Shown one piece after another: positions 52,448 through 63,610 of a stretch of 64,000 nt of DNA. The DNA comes from Phytophthora colocasiae (taxonomy: Eukaryota; Oomycota; Peronosporomycetes; Peronosporales; Peronosporaceae): positions 310,001 through 374,000 of the forward strand of contig JAGKQI010000097.1 of the NCBI GenBank assembly GCA_018806915.1, read 5' to 3'. Numbering within the stretch: position 1 is the stretch's first letter; every line of letters starts with the position of its first letter. The notes under the pieces are model-generated. The model had not been told where the DNA came from and did not search any database. It saw nothing but the letters and a program-made list of their open reading frames with translations. Made by a program: the position numbers and the translations under genes.

Positions 52448-54100
52448 TGTGTTACCTTGTGCTGTCCTCGTAGGTTCGTTGTCTTGGTAATGAGACCCTC
52501 GCCGGGGTCGTGAGAGTGTTGGTGAGAGTGGGGGTTCCTTGCGTAGACCGTCGGATGTCACAGGAGCGCTTGGGAGTCGAACGTTTTCCGGTGAACACTT
52601 GTGTACACCAGAGATTTCTGAAGGCAAAAGAGAAATTAATACAATGGGAAGTCCTGTCACTAGACTTCCGAGATAACCGCAATATAGAGCTCCGATATAC
52701 AAATATGTAGCTGCTCTTATTCTTTCCTGGCCCTTGAGCAGTGGGCTAGTTCTCCAGGTCAACTAGGGAAATGTTCACCAGACACCTGGTCTGTCTGGTA
52801 TTCCCGTAACTTTCGCGCACCACCCTCTAATATATAGAGGGAAAATAAACCAATACTCTATCAGTTATATAACAGTCTACCGAGCGTCTTGAGAGCGACT
52901 GTCTAGCTCCCAAAACCTGTCCAAACGTACAATATGAAATGGGCTACCGCTAGAGACAAGACAAACGACCCAACTAGTAAATGGAATAGGTGAGTCCTCT
53001 CAGGTCTCTTCGTTACGCTGATCTCCACCTAAAGGGGCTTGATAGGTGAGAGATCACACAACTCAAAGCTTTGTTGTGGCCTAATACTTACAAGAAGCAG
53101 CAGGCAGATAGACTTGTTTGTGACAAGGTAAATTGAACTCTGGTTACATATCTCGTATCTCTCTGTCTTCTATCTTCCATATTCTCATATACACTTGGTC
53201 TCAGTGTAACTCAGGAACTTTCACTTGGGCTCACTATGGTAGTCGGTACAGCGGATCTTGTTGAGTCGACACCTAATGATGTCATTACAGGGATGAGCGG
53301 GTTGCGTTTCACTTGATTGCGTGAGGTCGTGTTGGATACACTTGTTTTTTAGTATGGGGTGGACTTCGGAGTGTCAGAGTCTGGTATCCTGTTCTTCAGG
53401 GTCTGGAATCATGTGCGTCGGAGACATGTTCATCGGAACCATGCACTCCGGAATCATGTACATCAGAGTCGTAATACCAGAGTCATGACACTTGGGTCTG
53501 GTCATCGGAGTCTTGTACGTCTGAGTCTGTTCATCGGAAACTGGTGATGTCTGGAATATTGGTTGTATAAGCCGGACACATCAGACTTGTTCACCAGAAT
53601 CATGTTCGTCGGACTCATGTACGTCGGACTTCATATACGTCAGACTCATGTACGTCAGACTTCATGGTGTGATATCAGAGTTTCCATTCGTGATACCAGA
53701 AATCCATGAGTGTTTTCAGGGTGCGGAGCACGTATGCTACAACGCACGAAGTCCAATTGGGATATGCGCGGGGTGCGCTACGTCCGGTGCGCGATACTTG
53801 GTATCTTGTGGGTAAAATTGTATTCCTTGAACCATCATCGTCACACAGGACGGCAACGGGATGAGGTCTCTCAGAGATACATTCTTCTGAGAGACTTTCT
53901 GCCAACCTTTAGGCACTCATCGTCGGGGAAAGTCCGGCGATCAGACTGAGTGTTGTTGCCTCTCGGAGTTTGTGCACTTTTCCGAGGAACACTTCTGATC
54001 TCTTGGGCCCCTTTGCAGTACAGGTGAAGGTTAATATTTTATAGCAGTTTTCTTCCACAGATCCATAATATTGTCACACGGGACATAACCTCGTCCCACA
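52448..54100 (-). repeat. Gypsy-2 3' LTR (low-coordinate end uncertain)
   Basis: The high-coordinate edge at 54100 is set by the polypurine tract: on the minus strand GGGAGAAAGGGA is followed by TGTGGGACGAGG, a good LTR start. The other edge is placed at 52448, where the plus strand reads TGTGTTACC (minus-strand end ..AACACA) and homology to Gypsy-1 seems to stop. It contains a degenerate tandem array (53370-53690) and TATA/AATAAA-like signals near 52832-52850. No genes. Confidence 0.45.
53370..53690. repeat. degenerate ~16-18-bp minisatellite
   Basis: Loose tandem units of the type (A/T)CATGTACGTCGGACT / TCATGTACGTCAGACT alternate with TCTGGAAT/CACCAGA units, inside the Gypsy-2 LTR. Confidence 0.65.
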
Positions 54101-54112
54101 TCCCTTTCTCCC
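54101..54112 (-). promoter_or_regulatory. Gypsy-2 polypurine tract
   Basis: The minus strand reads GGGAGAAAGGGA immediately before TG of the 3' LTR; this is the expected primer site for plus-strand synthesis. Confidence 0.6.
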
Positions 54113-54244
54113 ACGACCCAGTATACATCCAATCACATCACAGCGTAACGTCCATATCCACTCGAAAAATCGTAATTAGCAACGTGTCAACCGCCCCTCC
54201 TGGTCATAATTCGTCAGTGCGGAACTTTCTCCAAACTGAGCATC

Positions 54245-57200
54245 ATGGCCAGGCCAGTACGTCAGAGGTCCCGTGAACATAGTGTAGCTGTGACGCTCTC
54301 AAAACTTCCGGGGTTTCAGAGTCTCTGGTGTCCTGTCGCTCAGTCTGATTCCATCAGACTCAGAAATAGCCAACCGTCGTATCCCACAAACGGCCACATC
54401 CCGATTTCCTTTCTGACGCATAAGTCAGAAGAAGATCCAGCAACCATGGGTTCTCCATCGGCTTCTACTAGTGGCAACGCCTCGGGCACTGGGCCCGCTT
54501 CGGCATCCACGGCATCGCGAGGTGATGATGGCGGCAATGCCGCGTCATCTGGAGGCAACTCAAGCGCCCCAGCCTCACAGTCGAGCGCGTCCGCCGCTCC
54601 GAAGCAGGGCGTTGATGCTGCTGACCGCGATGATCACGTGAACGTGCCTAATACGTCTGCGGCTTCTGCTTCTGTGAGTCCTTCTTCTGGCGTCGCAGTC
54701 CCGTTCCCTAGAGGGCCACACATCCTCTCTACCACCGAGGTGGACGATCTGTTGGGCCTGGACAAGAACCGTTGGACGAAGAGAAGTCTGACGTCCCTTC
54801 CAACTGGGTGGATCCTGAGCCACGACCTGAGGGACAGCCATTTCTGGTTGGCGTTCCGGCGCTCGCCGAGGACTTCCGGGTGGGCAACCACATTGCGAAC
54901 ATCTATGGTGGGCTCGGTGTTCTGGTGGGCCTCGAAGAGTTCACGTCGGCGGACATCTCGGAACTTGAGCGTGTTATCCCTGACTTCACTGAAAGTCAGA
55001 TGCTCGTTCCTCACGTGGACAGCCGTGACCGCCATAATCTTGAAGCACACATGGGGTCTGTCGATGTCCATCGAGAGTTAGCTTCAATTCTTCTGCACCT
55101 CCCTCATCAGCGTCTCGCCGAGCGGGTGTATAAGACATCTGGCTATCTGAAGCAGATGGCCGGCGCTCACCGTCGGCTTCGACTCCAAGTAGAGTCCCAG
55201 GGTGGCGCATCTCTGGTGGACACAGCCGCCATTCAGAACGAGTCCGAAGATCTCAAGCGTCAGTGGGTCTTCAACTGCCAGTATTGGCGTCATGAAGTGT
55301 TGGACGCCCGGCGCACTGCTGGTGAGATCGAAGATCGTGTGAATGCGGAGTCCAAGAACCTCGCGTCGCACTATCAGGACCAGATAGATGCCCTGGAGGC
55401 CGAGAAGTCGGCCTTGGAAGAACGCCTGGAAGACTCTCAAGCGGAGGTCCGACTGCTGAAGGCACGCCCCACGACCACATCCACTGACTCCTGGGGTTTC
55501 CTGGAGTACCTGTTTGAACACGGGGAGTTGAACGGCAGTTGGGTGCGTCTTCGGGAGCTTCTGGTGAACTTCCAAGAGGGCAAGGCGCCGGCAGGGGACT
55601 GGGACACCATTATCAACGTGACTGCGATGGATCAGCGCAAGGCGGAAATTCCTGACTTCTCCAAGCGTCTGGCGAAAGTTCGCTTCGATCAAGCTGCGGA
55701 GACCAAGAAGTCGGCCAAAGTGCTGGATCTGACGGGTGCTGACAGTGGTGTGACGATCACCGGTAAACATGCTGGCGGCCCCGAGAAGTCAGGTACTCGC
55801 CCGGTGAACAAGTCTGGGTCGCCCACCAGATCGACTAAATCTTCCGGTTCTCCGCCGCTCAAGCCTGCCAGACCTTCTGGGAAACATCGGGCTCGTGTCC
55901 CTCAGGATCGCCCCAAGACTAACACGCCTGGTATTGATTCGGTGCGTCCGGCAGTCTCCGGTGTCCAAGGACGCAGTTCACACCACGTTACCGGCTGGAG
56001 TCGTCTGGAAAGAAGTTCGTCCAGACTTGCGCTTGGCTCTACTCGCTGGCATTTCTTACGAGACTGCGATGAAGTGGCTGCGCACGGACAAGCCTGCCCA
56101 CAGCCTGTTCACGGGGCGCCCCTTGGTACAAATGCTGGTGAGCATGATGTACTGGCGCAAGCTGAATCAGACCCCGTGGACCTCGTACGTCCCAGAGACG
56201 TACTACAGTACTACAAGATGGCTGAGGAGGAACTGCGACGTCTTCAAAAGGACGACATGGAGCCACCGGTCTGGGAGACACTGGATGCTCACGTCCCGTA
56301 TCCTATCAGTGAGCCTGAGTCCACAGAGGATGACCCTCAGAAGGACCCGGACTTCAAGGCGTCTGGTGAACAAGAATCCGCATCCAGCGACAGTGAGTCT
56401 GACGACGAAAAGTCGAGCGACAGCAGCGATGACTCTGACGACGATGAGTCTGATGGTCATTCGCATGTCGGTAACAAGCGTCCACGAGACTACGAGTCCA
56501 GTGATTCTGATGACTCGGGTCCGATAATTCCCACCAAGAAGTCCAAGCGGGGTAGTGTACACGAGGCATCCAGGTCCAAGTCAAGCGGTCAGAAGTCCGG
56601 TAGCACCTCCACGGCAAGTCCCAAGAGCAAGAAGTCCGGTGGCTCTCCCAAGCCAAGTCCCAAGAACCAGAAGTCTCAAGACTCCAAGTCGTCTAAGAGT
56701 TCTTCGGGCAAGCGACCTTCTGGTAAACTCCGGAAGTCAAGTCTGGTGTCCAAGTCGTGCAAGTCGCTGACACCGAAGGAGCTGCTGACAATCGAGGCCC
56801 CGGACACACATTGCTCGTCGTGGCTGTACTACGGCATCCCGGTCCAGCCGACCAGTGACACCAAGACGGCCATCGGACAGACTCCCGGGTTCCCAGACTT
56901 CGAGCCCCATAGACATAGTCTGGGGCGCCTGAAGAAACGGTGGAGCTCCAAGAAATACCAAGCTCTGTTGGACGAGGTACCAGCTCCCTGGGAAGTAATG
57001 TACCAGAACCGCCGGACCGAGCTGTATTTTCACCGGCGTGACGACCTCTGTCCCTTGGTTCAGGCGGACATCGAAGAACTCGCATCCCTCATGAACAAGC
57101 ACGCTCAAGCGCTATGGGAACGCACTCACTGGGTGATAATGGATCCTGATGCCGACTTGTTGTCCGGTGAGCAGCACAAGGAGCGTGGGCTTCGTCATGC

Positions 57201-57483
57201 GTCTCTGCTACGCCAATACCGAGGGGCGATGTCCAAGATTTTGAAGCACAAGGATTTCCCAGAGACGCTCATGTTCGAGCCTGGCATCTGGAAGATCCCG
57301 GACAAATATTGCCCATGGATCTGGCAGGACCCACGTGCACGTGAGATCGGAGGTCCCAAGTGCCTGAGTTTGCGCAAGCAGCTTGAAGCTATCGACGCGG
57401 CGGAACCGGCGCGCACGCAGTGGGCCCCAGCGTCTGCCGACAAGGACTGGATGCAATTCGTGTCATCCGATCTCCGGAAATAA
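54245..57483 (+). pseudogene. Gypsy-2 antisense ORF: coiled-coil, Ser-rich protein
   Basis: A protein of about 1,080 residues encoded on the strand opposite to gag-pol. The ATG is at 54245 or, more likely, 54446 (MGSPSASTSGNASGTG). Order: Ser/Ala-rich N-terminus; globular region (VDPEPRPEGQPFLVGVPALA, IYGGLGVLVGLEEF); coiled coil (HYQDQIDALEAEKSALEERL); a Trp-rich region; Asp/Ser-rich tract; Lys/Ser-rich tract with a likely nuclear signal (PTKKSKRG); and a C-terminal domain (ALWERTHWVIMDPDAD, GIWKIPDKYCPWIWQDPRAR). Frame changes near 54775, 55935 and 56205 (the last two compensate; the better-looking sequence between them is AGISYETAMKWLRTDKPAHS in another frame). No known domain recognised. 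The long conserved-looking C-terminal frame (56200-57483) shows it was a real gene. Confidence 0.7.
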
Positions 57484-57927
57484 GCTCTGACGCCCGCTGA
57501 GCGCGCCGAGAATCCTGTCTCTCTGAAGTAAGTACGCCAGAAGTCTGGTGTACTCTTCACGACATCTCCGGGGAACTACACTTCTTCTTCCAGAACAACT
57601 TAATCGTCTGCATATCGTAGCGTAATAACAATTCCAAATATAGTTCCCCAGCGACCTTCTCCTTTAACATCCTCACATGTCGCCCAGTAATCTTCTCATA
57701 GCATCATCATAATCCACTCGTAAAATTCCATCATAACCACACAACCACAAAATCATCTCCATACAAATTCACATAACAATCACCATTTCTGGGAGTCACG
57801 TATCCCCGAAATCACATTTCCGAAAGACATGTCTCTCAGACACCTCATCTCTGAAATACATCGTCTGGTGAACGTCACTGTTCACCAGAGTTTTCAGAAT
57901 AGGTTTTAGAGCTTAAACTCTGGGGTG
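57484..57927. other. spacer between the convergent ORFs of Gypsy-2
   Basis: The 3' untranslated zone of both the antisense ORF and pol. From 57780 it holds repeated TCTC(A/T)GA/CCCGAAA/TCTGGTGAAC motifs. No gene is seen. Confidence 0.5.
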
Positions 57928-58556
57928 ATCGTCTCCAGCTTGCATTGCCTGGAAACGAGCTCGCGCTCGTGCGCTCTGATTGAACTCATATAGCAAAGCG
58001 CCACAGTTCAGCTTTGACAAGGGTAGCCACTCTGTCTCGTCGTACCCCTTCCACTTGACCAGATAATTGAAGTCTCTTGGAGGTCCTGGTACGCTTACTC
58101 CACCGAGTGTCTAGTATCTTTTCCACTTCGTATTTCATTCTCGGTGTCGGGCTCCCAACTGTCTTCTGGTAATAGCGCTGCATCAAAGTCATCATCCTCA
58201 GGGACATCGAGTTCCACAGTCGGTCTTCTGGGAAACAAGGCTCTCGGCTTCAGGCGACTTATATGAACCCAAGGGTTCACCCGATACCCGGTGTCCTCGA
58301 CCTTCAGTTTCACACGAAAATCATCCAACATCTCTTCAATCCGGAAAGGACCATGCCACATGTGTGCGAGTTTCCGACTCAACCCCGTTTGTACCTTGGG
58401 GATGTATAGCCACACGGCATCACTGACGGCAAATCCGGACTTCAGACGTTCCGACAACTCCTTCCACTTTCGGGTCTGTTCTTCAGAACGCTCCCGCTTG
58501 GCCTTCTTCTGAAGTTCTTCAGCACAGGCTTGAGCGTAGCTGTAATCTCGCTGCAT
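57928..58556 (-). pseudogene. Gypsy-2 integrase C-terminus and chromodomain
   Basis: 58556-58095 encodes the integrase tail (FAVSDAVWLYIPKVQTGLSR, MWHGPFRIEEML, NPWVHISRLKP). A chromodomain follows: KYEVEKILDTRWSKRTRTSK and, after a frame change near 58079, FNYLVKWKGYDETEWLPLSK and LNCGALLYEFNQ. This is the classical chromovirus-type C-terminal domain, known to tether integration complexes to chromatin marks. Confidence 0.78.
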
Positions 58557-58583
58557 CTTCCGACGCCACTCATACGCAGTGCG

Positions 58584-59807
58584 CTATTGTACACCAGAAG
58601 GTTTTGGACCAAGCATCGCGGACACAGTCCCATGAGCATCCCATCCGTGCACCAGGAAAAATGGTGTTTCCAGGCGGGTCGCATCAAAGGAAGTGTTCAA
58701 TGCGAACATCAGACGTTCGGCGTGGTCGTCCCAGTCACTCTGGTCAGCTTCGGCGATGTAGGCCTTGATAACGCGCACGACCGTCTGAACAGACCGTTCC
58801 TGTTGGCCGTTCGCCTGGGGACGGTACGCCAGAGTCGCTCGTTGTCTGCTTCCCAGGAGGTCCCGGAAACACCTGAATACTTCACTCATGAATCGAGGAT
58901 CTTGATCATGGCGTATCAGGGAACTAGCTCCGAAGTTCCGGAAGACACGTTCCTCGTAAGTCTCAGCGACATTTTGAGCCGTAGTAATACTCATAGGCTT
59001 GCACATCACATAGCCTGAGAACATGTCTTGGAACAACAAAAGGAACGTGTTGCCTCTGGCAGACTTTGGCATGTGCGTCACGAAATCCATGGACACCACG
59101 TCAAAAGGTCGACTGGGCTCGATGTTGCCGGGCGACGGTCCCGGATTCGGGGGACGCCCCTTGCCGCTAGCACAGTCCATACACTCCTTGACGAACCTTT
59201 CCACATCAGCATACATACCGATCCAGTAGAACTCGGAGCTCAGCTTCTCGAACTCACGTTTGATTCCCTGGTGAGCACCCTGATAATCCCCATGAGCATA
59301 GTGCAGCATATCGGCATGCAAGTCTCTGGGAACCACAAGTCTGAGTTCATCGACCATGTCTCTCGGACGTTCCCTGGTAGCACGGCTGAGGCGGTACTAA
59401 AAGTCTCTGGAATCCAAGATGAAATCGTCGTCAATCCTGGCAAGCTTCCTTACTCGGGGTCGTGGTAGATCTCCCACGTCACCCTTAAGGAACTTGATGA
59501 GTTCTGCCAGATGAACATCTTGAGCCTGGTGAACTTTGATCCGCCGCCAGCGTTCCTCCTGAAACTCCAATGGGCCCATGGGTTCATGAGCTTCTACATC
59601 GTCTGGTAGGTTTACTTCTTCCTGATTGCGTGCACGAGTGATGGCAGCAAGCACCTTGGCAGCATGGGGCAAGGGTGCAGACTCTGGCCCTGGGTCATCC
59701 ATCTCCGGTGTACAATCGTGTTCACCAGAGGTCTGGTGAACGTTGTCCGGAGCTTCAGAAGACATCCCTTCGGGAGGCTTCATCAACTTCTCTGGGATCT
59801 TGGACAC
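58584..59807 (-). pseudogene. Gypsy-2 integrase
   Basis: Linker and start at 59807-59397 (RWRRIKVHQAQDVHLAELIK, then an in-frame TAG at 59397-59399). Then the HHCC finger (H..H in HYAHGDYQGAHQG, C..C in CMDCASGKG) and the catalytic residues in VVSMDFVTHMP, IRHDQDPRFMSEVF and RPQANGQQERSVQTVVRV. It would insert the cDNA copy into the genome. It continues into the C-terminal/chromodomain piece. Confidence 0.85.
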
Positions 59808-59864
59808 CAGTTTCAGATGAGTCAGTTCGTCAGGGTCTTGGACCTGGGTCTTTTCAAAAGATTA

Positions 59865-60266
59865 TCATGAACACCGGGTCTTGGACGTCAAATAGTCCGC
59901 TGCTTGATTGAACTCACGCTTCACGTGCACTAGCTTCAGAGACTCAAACTCGGCCAATTTCCGCTGCAGGTTCGGCTGATTGCAATTAATCAGACCTTGA
60001 GCTTGCTGGATAGCGATACGGGAGTCTCCGACAACCACCAAGTCTCGGATACCACGTTCCAAAGCCAACTTCAATCCATTGATCAAACCACAGTATTCTG
60101 AGTCATTCACCGTGACGTCTTTCAGAGAGAACCCTTGGGCTTCCAGGATGTTCCAACCCGGTAGCTCCCAGAGCACACATCCGCAGCTTCCCAGGCGAGT
60201 GGATGTCTTGGCAGCACCATCAAAACTCAGAACACAACCTCGGTAGTCAGCCTCTAGCATCTCCAC
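59865..60266 (-). pseudogene. Gypsy-2 second RNase H (archaeal/plant-like)
   Basis: On the minus strand: CVLSFDGAAKTSTRLGSCG (first Asp), VNDSEYCGLINGLKLAL (Glu), LVVVGDSRIAIQQAQG (Asp) and VHVKREFNQAADYLTSK (last Asp). These are the four catalytic acids of a complete RNase H of the type with the GDS.L and N.AD motifs. It follows the normal Gypsy RNase H and precedes integrase, so pol has two RNase H domains. Confidence 0.85.
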
Positions 60267-60901
60267 ACTAATGGGCGCTGGAGGTTTGACTCGCCCCTTG
60301 ACGGGGATGAGGTTTTCGGAGACCTCATCGAGGTGTTCACGGGGTGTGATGCCCGCTCCAAGAATAGCCGGGAGACCATTTTATCTCGCTGGATCCTGCG
60401 AATCTCCAAGTTCCAATGTGACAACTTCAGTCCCCACTTCACGTTCCGACCATCAGCCGAAGTGGATGACAGGAGCCATTTCAAAACCGAATGTCTGGTG
60501 TACACCGTTATCACGGGACTTGTGTTTACCAGAGCCCGAAAGTTCTCCAGAACCCTGAGGATCGCAATGACCTCCTTCTCTGCGATGTGATACCGGAGTT
60601 CTGCCTCATTCAGCACGCGTCCAGTGAACCGTACGGGGTGTATCACTCCATCGTACTCCTGTCCCAAGACGGCCGAAGCAGCCCACGGGTTCGCATGAGG
60701 TATAATAACGAAAGGTCTGGTGCGATCTGGGTGTCTGAGGAGCGGTGTCGAGACAATCTTGCGCTTCAGGATCTCAAAGGCCTCCTTCGCTCGAGCCAAA
60801 TCTCGACCAGCGCGAATCTGTTCATCGGACAACTCGTAGAGCACAGCAGCGATCACCGGTAAGTCTTCGATAAACTTGTTGTAGTAATTCAGACTTCCCA
60901 T
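60254..60901 (-). pseudogene. Gypsy-2 RT connection and first RNase H
   Basis: GSLNYYNKFIEDLPVIAAVL (RT thumb), AKEAFEILKRKIVSTPLLRH, then the Gypsy RNase H: PFVIIPHANPWAASAVLGQE, HPVRFTGRVLNEAELRYHIA with EKEVIAIL, and VYTRHSVLKWLL. The first catalytic Asp usual after FVI seems replaced (PHANPWA rather than TDAS), so this domain is probably weakened or inactive. Frame changes near 60290 and 60950. Confidence 0.8.
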
Positions 60902-61037
60902 GAAACTCTGTATCCCCCCGGGAACGGCAATTCTTCCACTCCCTTGACGATCTTCGGCGTGGCTCTCAGTCCTTCAGCACTGATCTCATGCGACAGATAA
61001 GGAATCGTCAACTTCCCGAACTCGCTCTTGGGCAAAC

Positions 61038-61829
61038 TCACAGAAATGTTCCAGTATCTGAGTCTGAAAAGGCGTTCAGGTCTTCACAAAGTTGATCCCA
61101 GGTGGGCGCCCCATGAGCAATGTCGTCAATGTAGAAACTTCGACCAAGTACCGGTCCCATGAAGGACGGGACTGGGATGTTCCTCTGAAAGACAGTCATT
61201 CGGTCGGTGAGCACCGGAACCTCTGGCATATGTTCATCAGAGTTCTGAAGTTGTTCACCAGACATCAGACCATGGTTACCAGAGTTCTGGGGTTCCAACT
61301 TTAGGAATTCCAGCACATCGGAGTCAACTTCCGCTTCCTCTTCAGGTGACAATCGCACAAATCCCCACAGGCAGTTATCCAGCATAGCCTGGTACACCAG
61401 AGGGGCGTTCTTCAGACCGAAGGGCATTCTTACCCACTGAAAGTGTCCAAATGGGCAAATGAAGGCTGAGATCAGCCTTGCACGCTCCGTCATTCGAATA
61501 GCCCAAAAACCACTCACCATATCCAGACTCATAAACCACAGTGCTGCCTCAAAACCAATCAACAGATCGTCTATCAGGGGCAACGGATAACGCGACAACT
61601 GGATGAAACCATTCACCACTCGATAATCAATGCACATGCGTATATCCACACCATTTTTCTTGAGAACAATCACTATTGGTGATGCCCAAGGCGAAGTCGA
61701 GTACTCGATGAGTCCAGTCTCCAGGAGCTTCTTCAGAAGTTCGTACACCTTGATCATCCGGTGAGGGGCAACGGACCTCGGACGTTGGGCAACAGGTTTA
61801 GCGTCTCCCACGTCCAAGTCACAGACCAC
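61038..61829 (-). pseudogene. Gypsy-2 reverse transcriptase
   Basis: Landmarks: GLIEYSTSPWASPIVIVLKK, IRMCIDYRVVNGFIQLSRYP, LPLIDDLL, FMSLDMVSGFWAIRMTERAR, FICPFGHFQWVRMPFGLKNA. The catalytic YIDDIAHGAPTW follows only after an extra stretch of about 75 residues between AMLDNCLWGF and the YIDD box (see finding). It copies the element RNA into DNA. The frame breaks soon after YIDD. Confidence 0.85.
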
Positions 61830-61907
61830 GCCCCTTGCCGGAGCAGGTGCGGCGTTGCCGTCCCCCAGAAAGATTTTCCGATGATACTTCAGGATGTCCC
61901 TGAGTTT

Positions 61908-63545
61908 CTATTCCATCTCGGGCGTTGTTTTCCCGGGTACTCCGACGTCAGCCTTGTCGATGTCGCATTCAGGAGTCAAATCTTCCAGTTCAGGTAGCAT
62001 AACCAGCTGGTCACGTAATTGAGAGAGTAGCTCTGTTCCTTCCCGTATATAGACACCGGGTTCCAGATCCAATTCCTCATTCGTGACTCGCATGCACCGC
62101 TCGTACTCGGCTCGGAGCTTTTCCACAGGGGTGCCTGGCATACGCTGGATTGGGATGTCCCATGAACAGTCTGTCGGATCCTCATCTCCCATGGACAGTT
62201 CACCAGAAACACTCAGGGTGACTTCATCCTCGATAATGTTACTCGAAATTCCAAATGTGGTTCCAGAGTCTTTCGGAGATGTTTTCTCTGATGCCAATTC
62301 TAGATCTCCGGTGTCCACACCGGTATCTCGGGTCTCCTCTTTTCCGGCATCCACCCAGTCATCTGTCTGCGTAGCCATATCCAAAGCGAAACGAACTCGT
62401 TTTGTTCGTGGGACCGAAGTAGGCCTCGCAAACTGTACTCGAGCATTGTCCAGCCTTGGGCGCTGTAAGATCTTAGTTGGCCACGGGTATACCGGGTGAT
62501 CCACACACGGAGGTTGAGGTATCAGATCCTCCAAGTCAGCTTCGGCCTTCAAGCGTCTCTTCGTCTCCGGTGACGGAGTGTTCTCCAGAATCAAAACTTC
62601 CCAGTCACGGTAGGCTGCGGAGCCTGGCCGTACGAAGCGACCATGTCGTGGGAAAAATCCATACTCCACAATCCTTGCGACATCAGAAAATTCATTCACC
62701 CAAGTATTCTTGTCAGAGATGTTCACCACGCGCACCGCCACAGGCCATGACCGGGCTGCATAAATCAGTTGATTCACCCAACGGTCTCCACGTCCCGCCC
62801 ACACGACTTCTTGTTGTGGGTTCGTCGGACCATAATCAATGCGAACAACAAATTCTTCACCAGGTCTCAGAAGTACAGCTTCACTTGGTCTGATAGACCT
62901 GTTCCTGCCGATATGATCACCAGGCTCCCAGCTGCACATCATCACCACGACTTCATCTGGCATAGATACCAGTCCCTCACGGACGCTGATCCTCAGACCA
63001 GCAGCGAACATGAATCCCATTCCCAATAGCACGTTTATACCTTCGCCGATATTCGCGACCCAGACATCAACAATGTAAACCACTCTCGGTCCGAGAGTCA
63101 GCTTGATCTCAGCACTGGCGCCAATGTACGTCGGAACTCCTCCTATACCGGACACCCTCGTTTGCTTGTGTGACTTGAGCCTGAGTCCGAGCTTACGCGC
63201 AAAGTCATAACTCAGGATGTTAATTGTCGCACCGGTGTCTAGGAGAATCTTGGTCCGATGATCATTGACAGCGCCATGCACCATAACCACATCACGCTTT
63301 GCAGGATCAGGGTAGTGATCTTCCCACCAGCCATAACATTCTCCGTCTTTCAGACGAAACTGGATTGTGTCGTCCGGAGGCGGTTCATTGTCCTTCGGAA
63401 AGTCCGGTGAACAGTCTCTCGGAAAGTCCGATGAACTGTCTCTCAGACGCGGAATTTCAGAAGACATGGCTGATTCTTGAGCTAAAGCGGTCATGCAATG
63501 TTGATTTTTAGGTTGGGTCGTTTTCAGCTCCGGTCCTACGTACAC
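61908..63545 (-). pseudogene. Gypsy-2 protease and linker
   Basis: 545 codons. A polar N-terminus contains motif-encoded repeats (SSDFPRDCSPDFPKD). The aspartic protease core follows (KILLDTGATINILSYDFARK, then VYIVDVWVANIGEGINVLLG and MGFM). A long linker toward RT has acidic, variable segments. It is in a different frame from gag, whose stop lies at 63611. It would process the polyprotein. Confidence 0.78.
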
Positions 63546-63610
63546 TAGAACACATAACTCTGGGGATGTGTCTTGCCCGGCGCGTTTCGGATCCCCATCC
63601 GACGGGCTTG

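Noticed and set aside
55084..55770. 228-codon minus-strand frame in the Gypsy-2 antisense ORF
   Set aside because: No recognisable gag-pol domain. The plus-strand frame has the coiled-coil and biased composition of a real protein.
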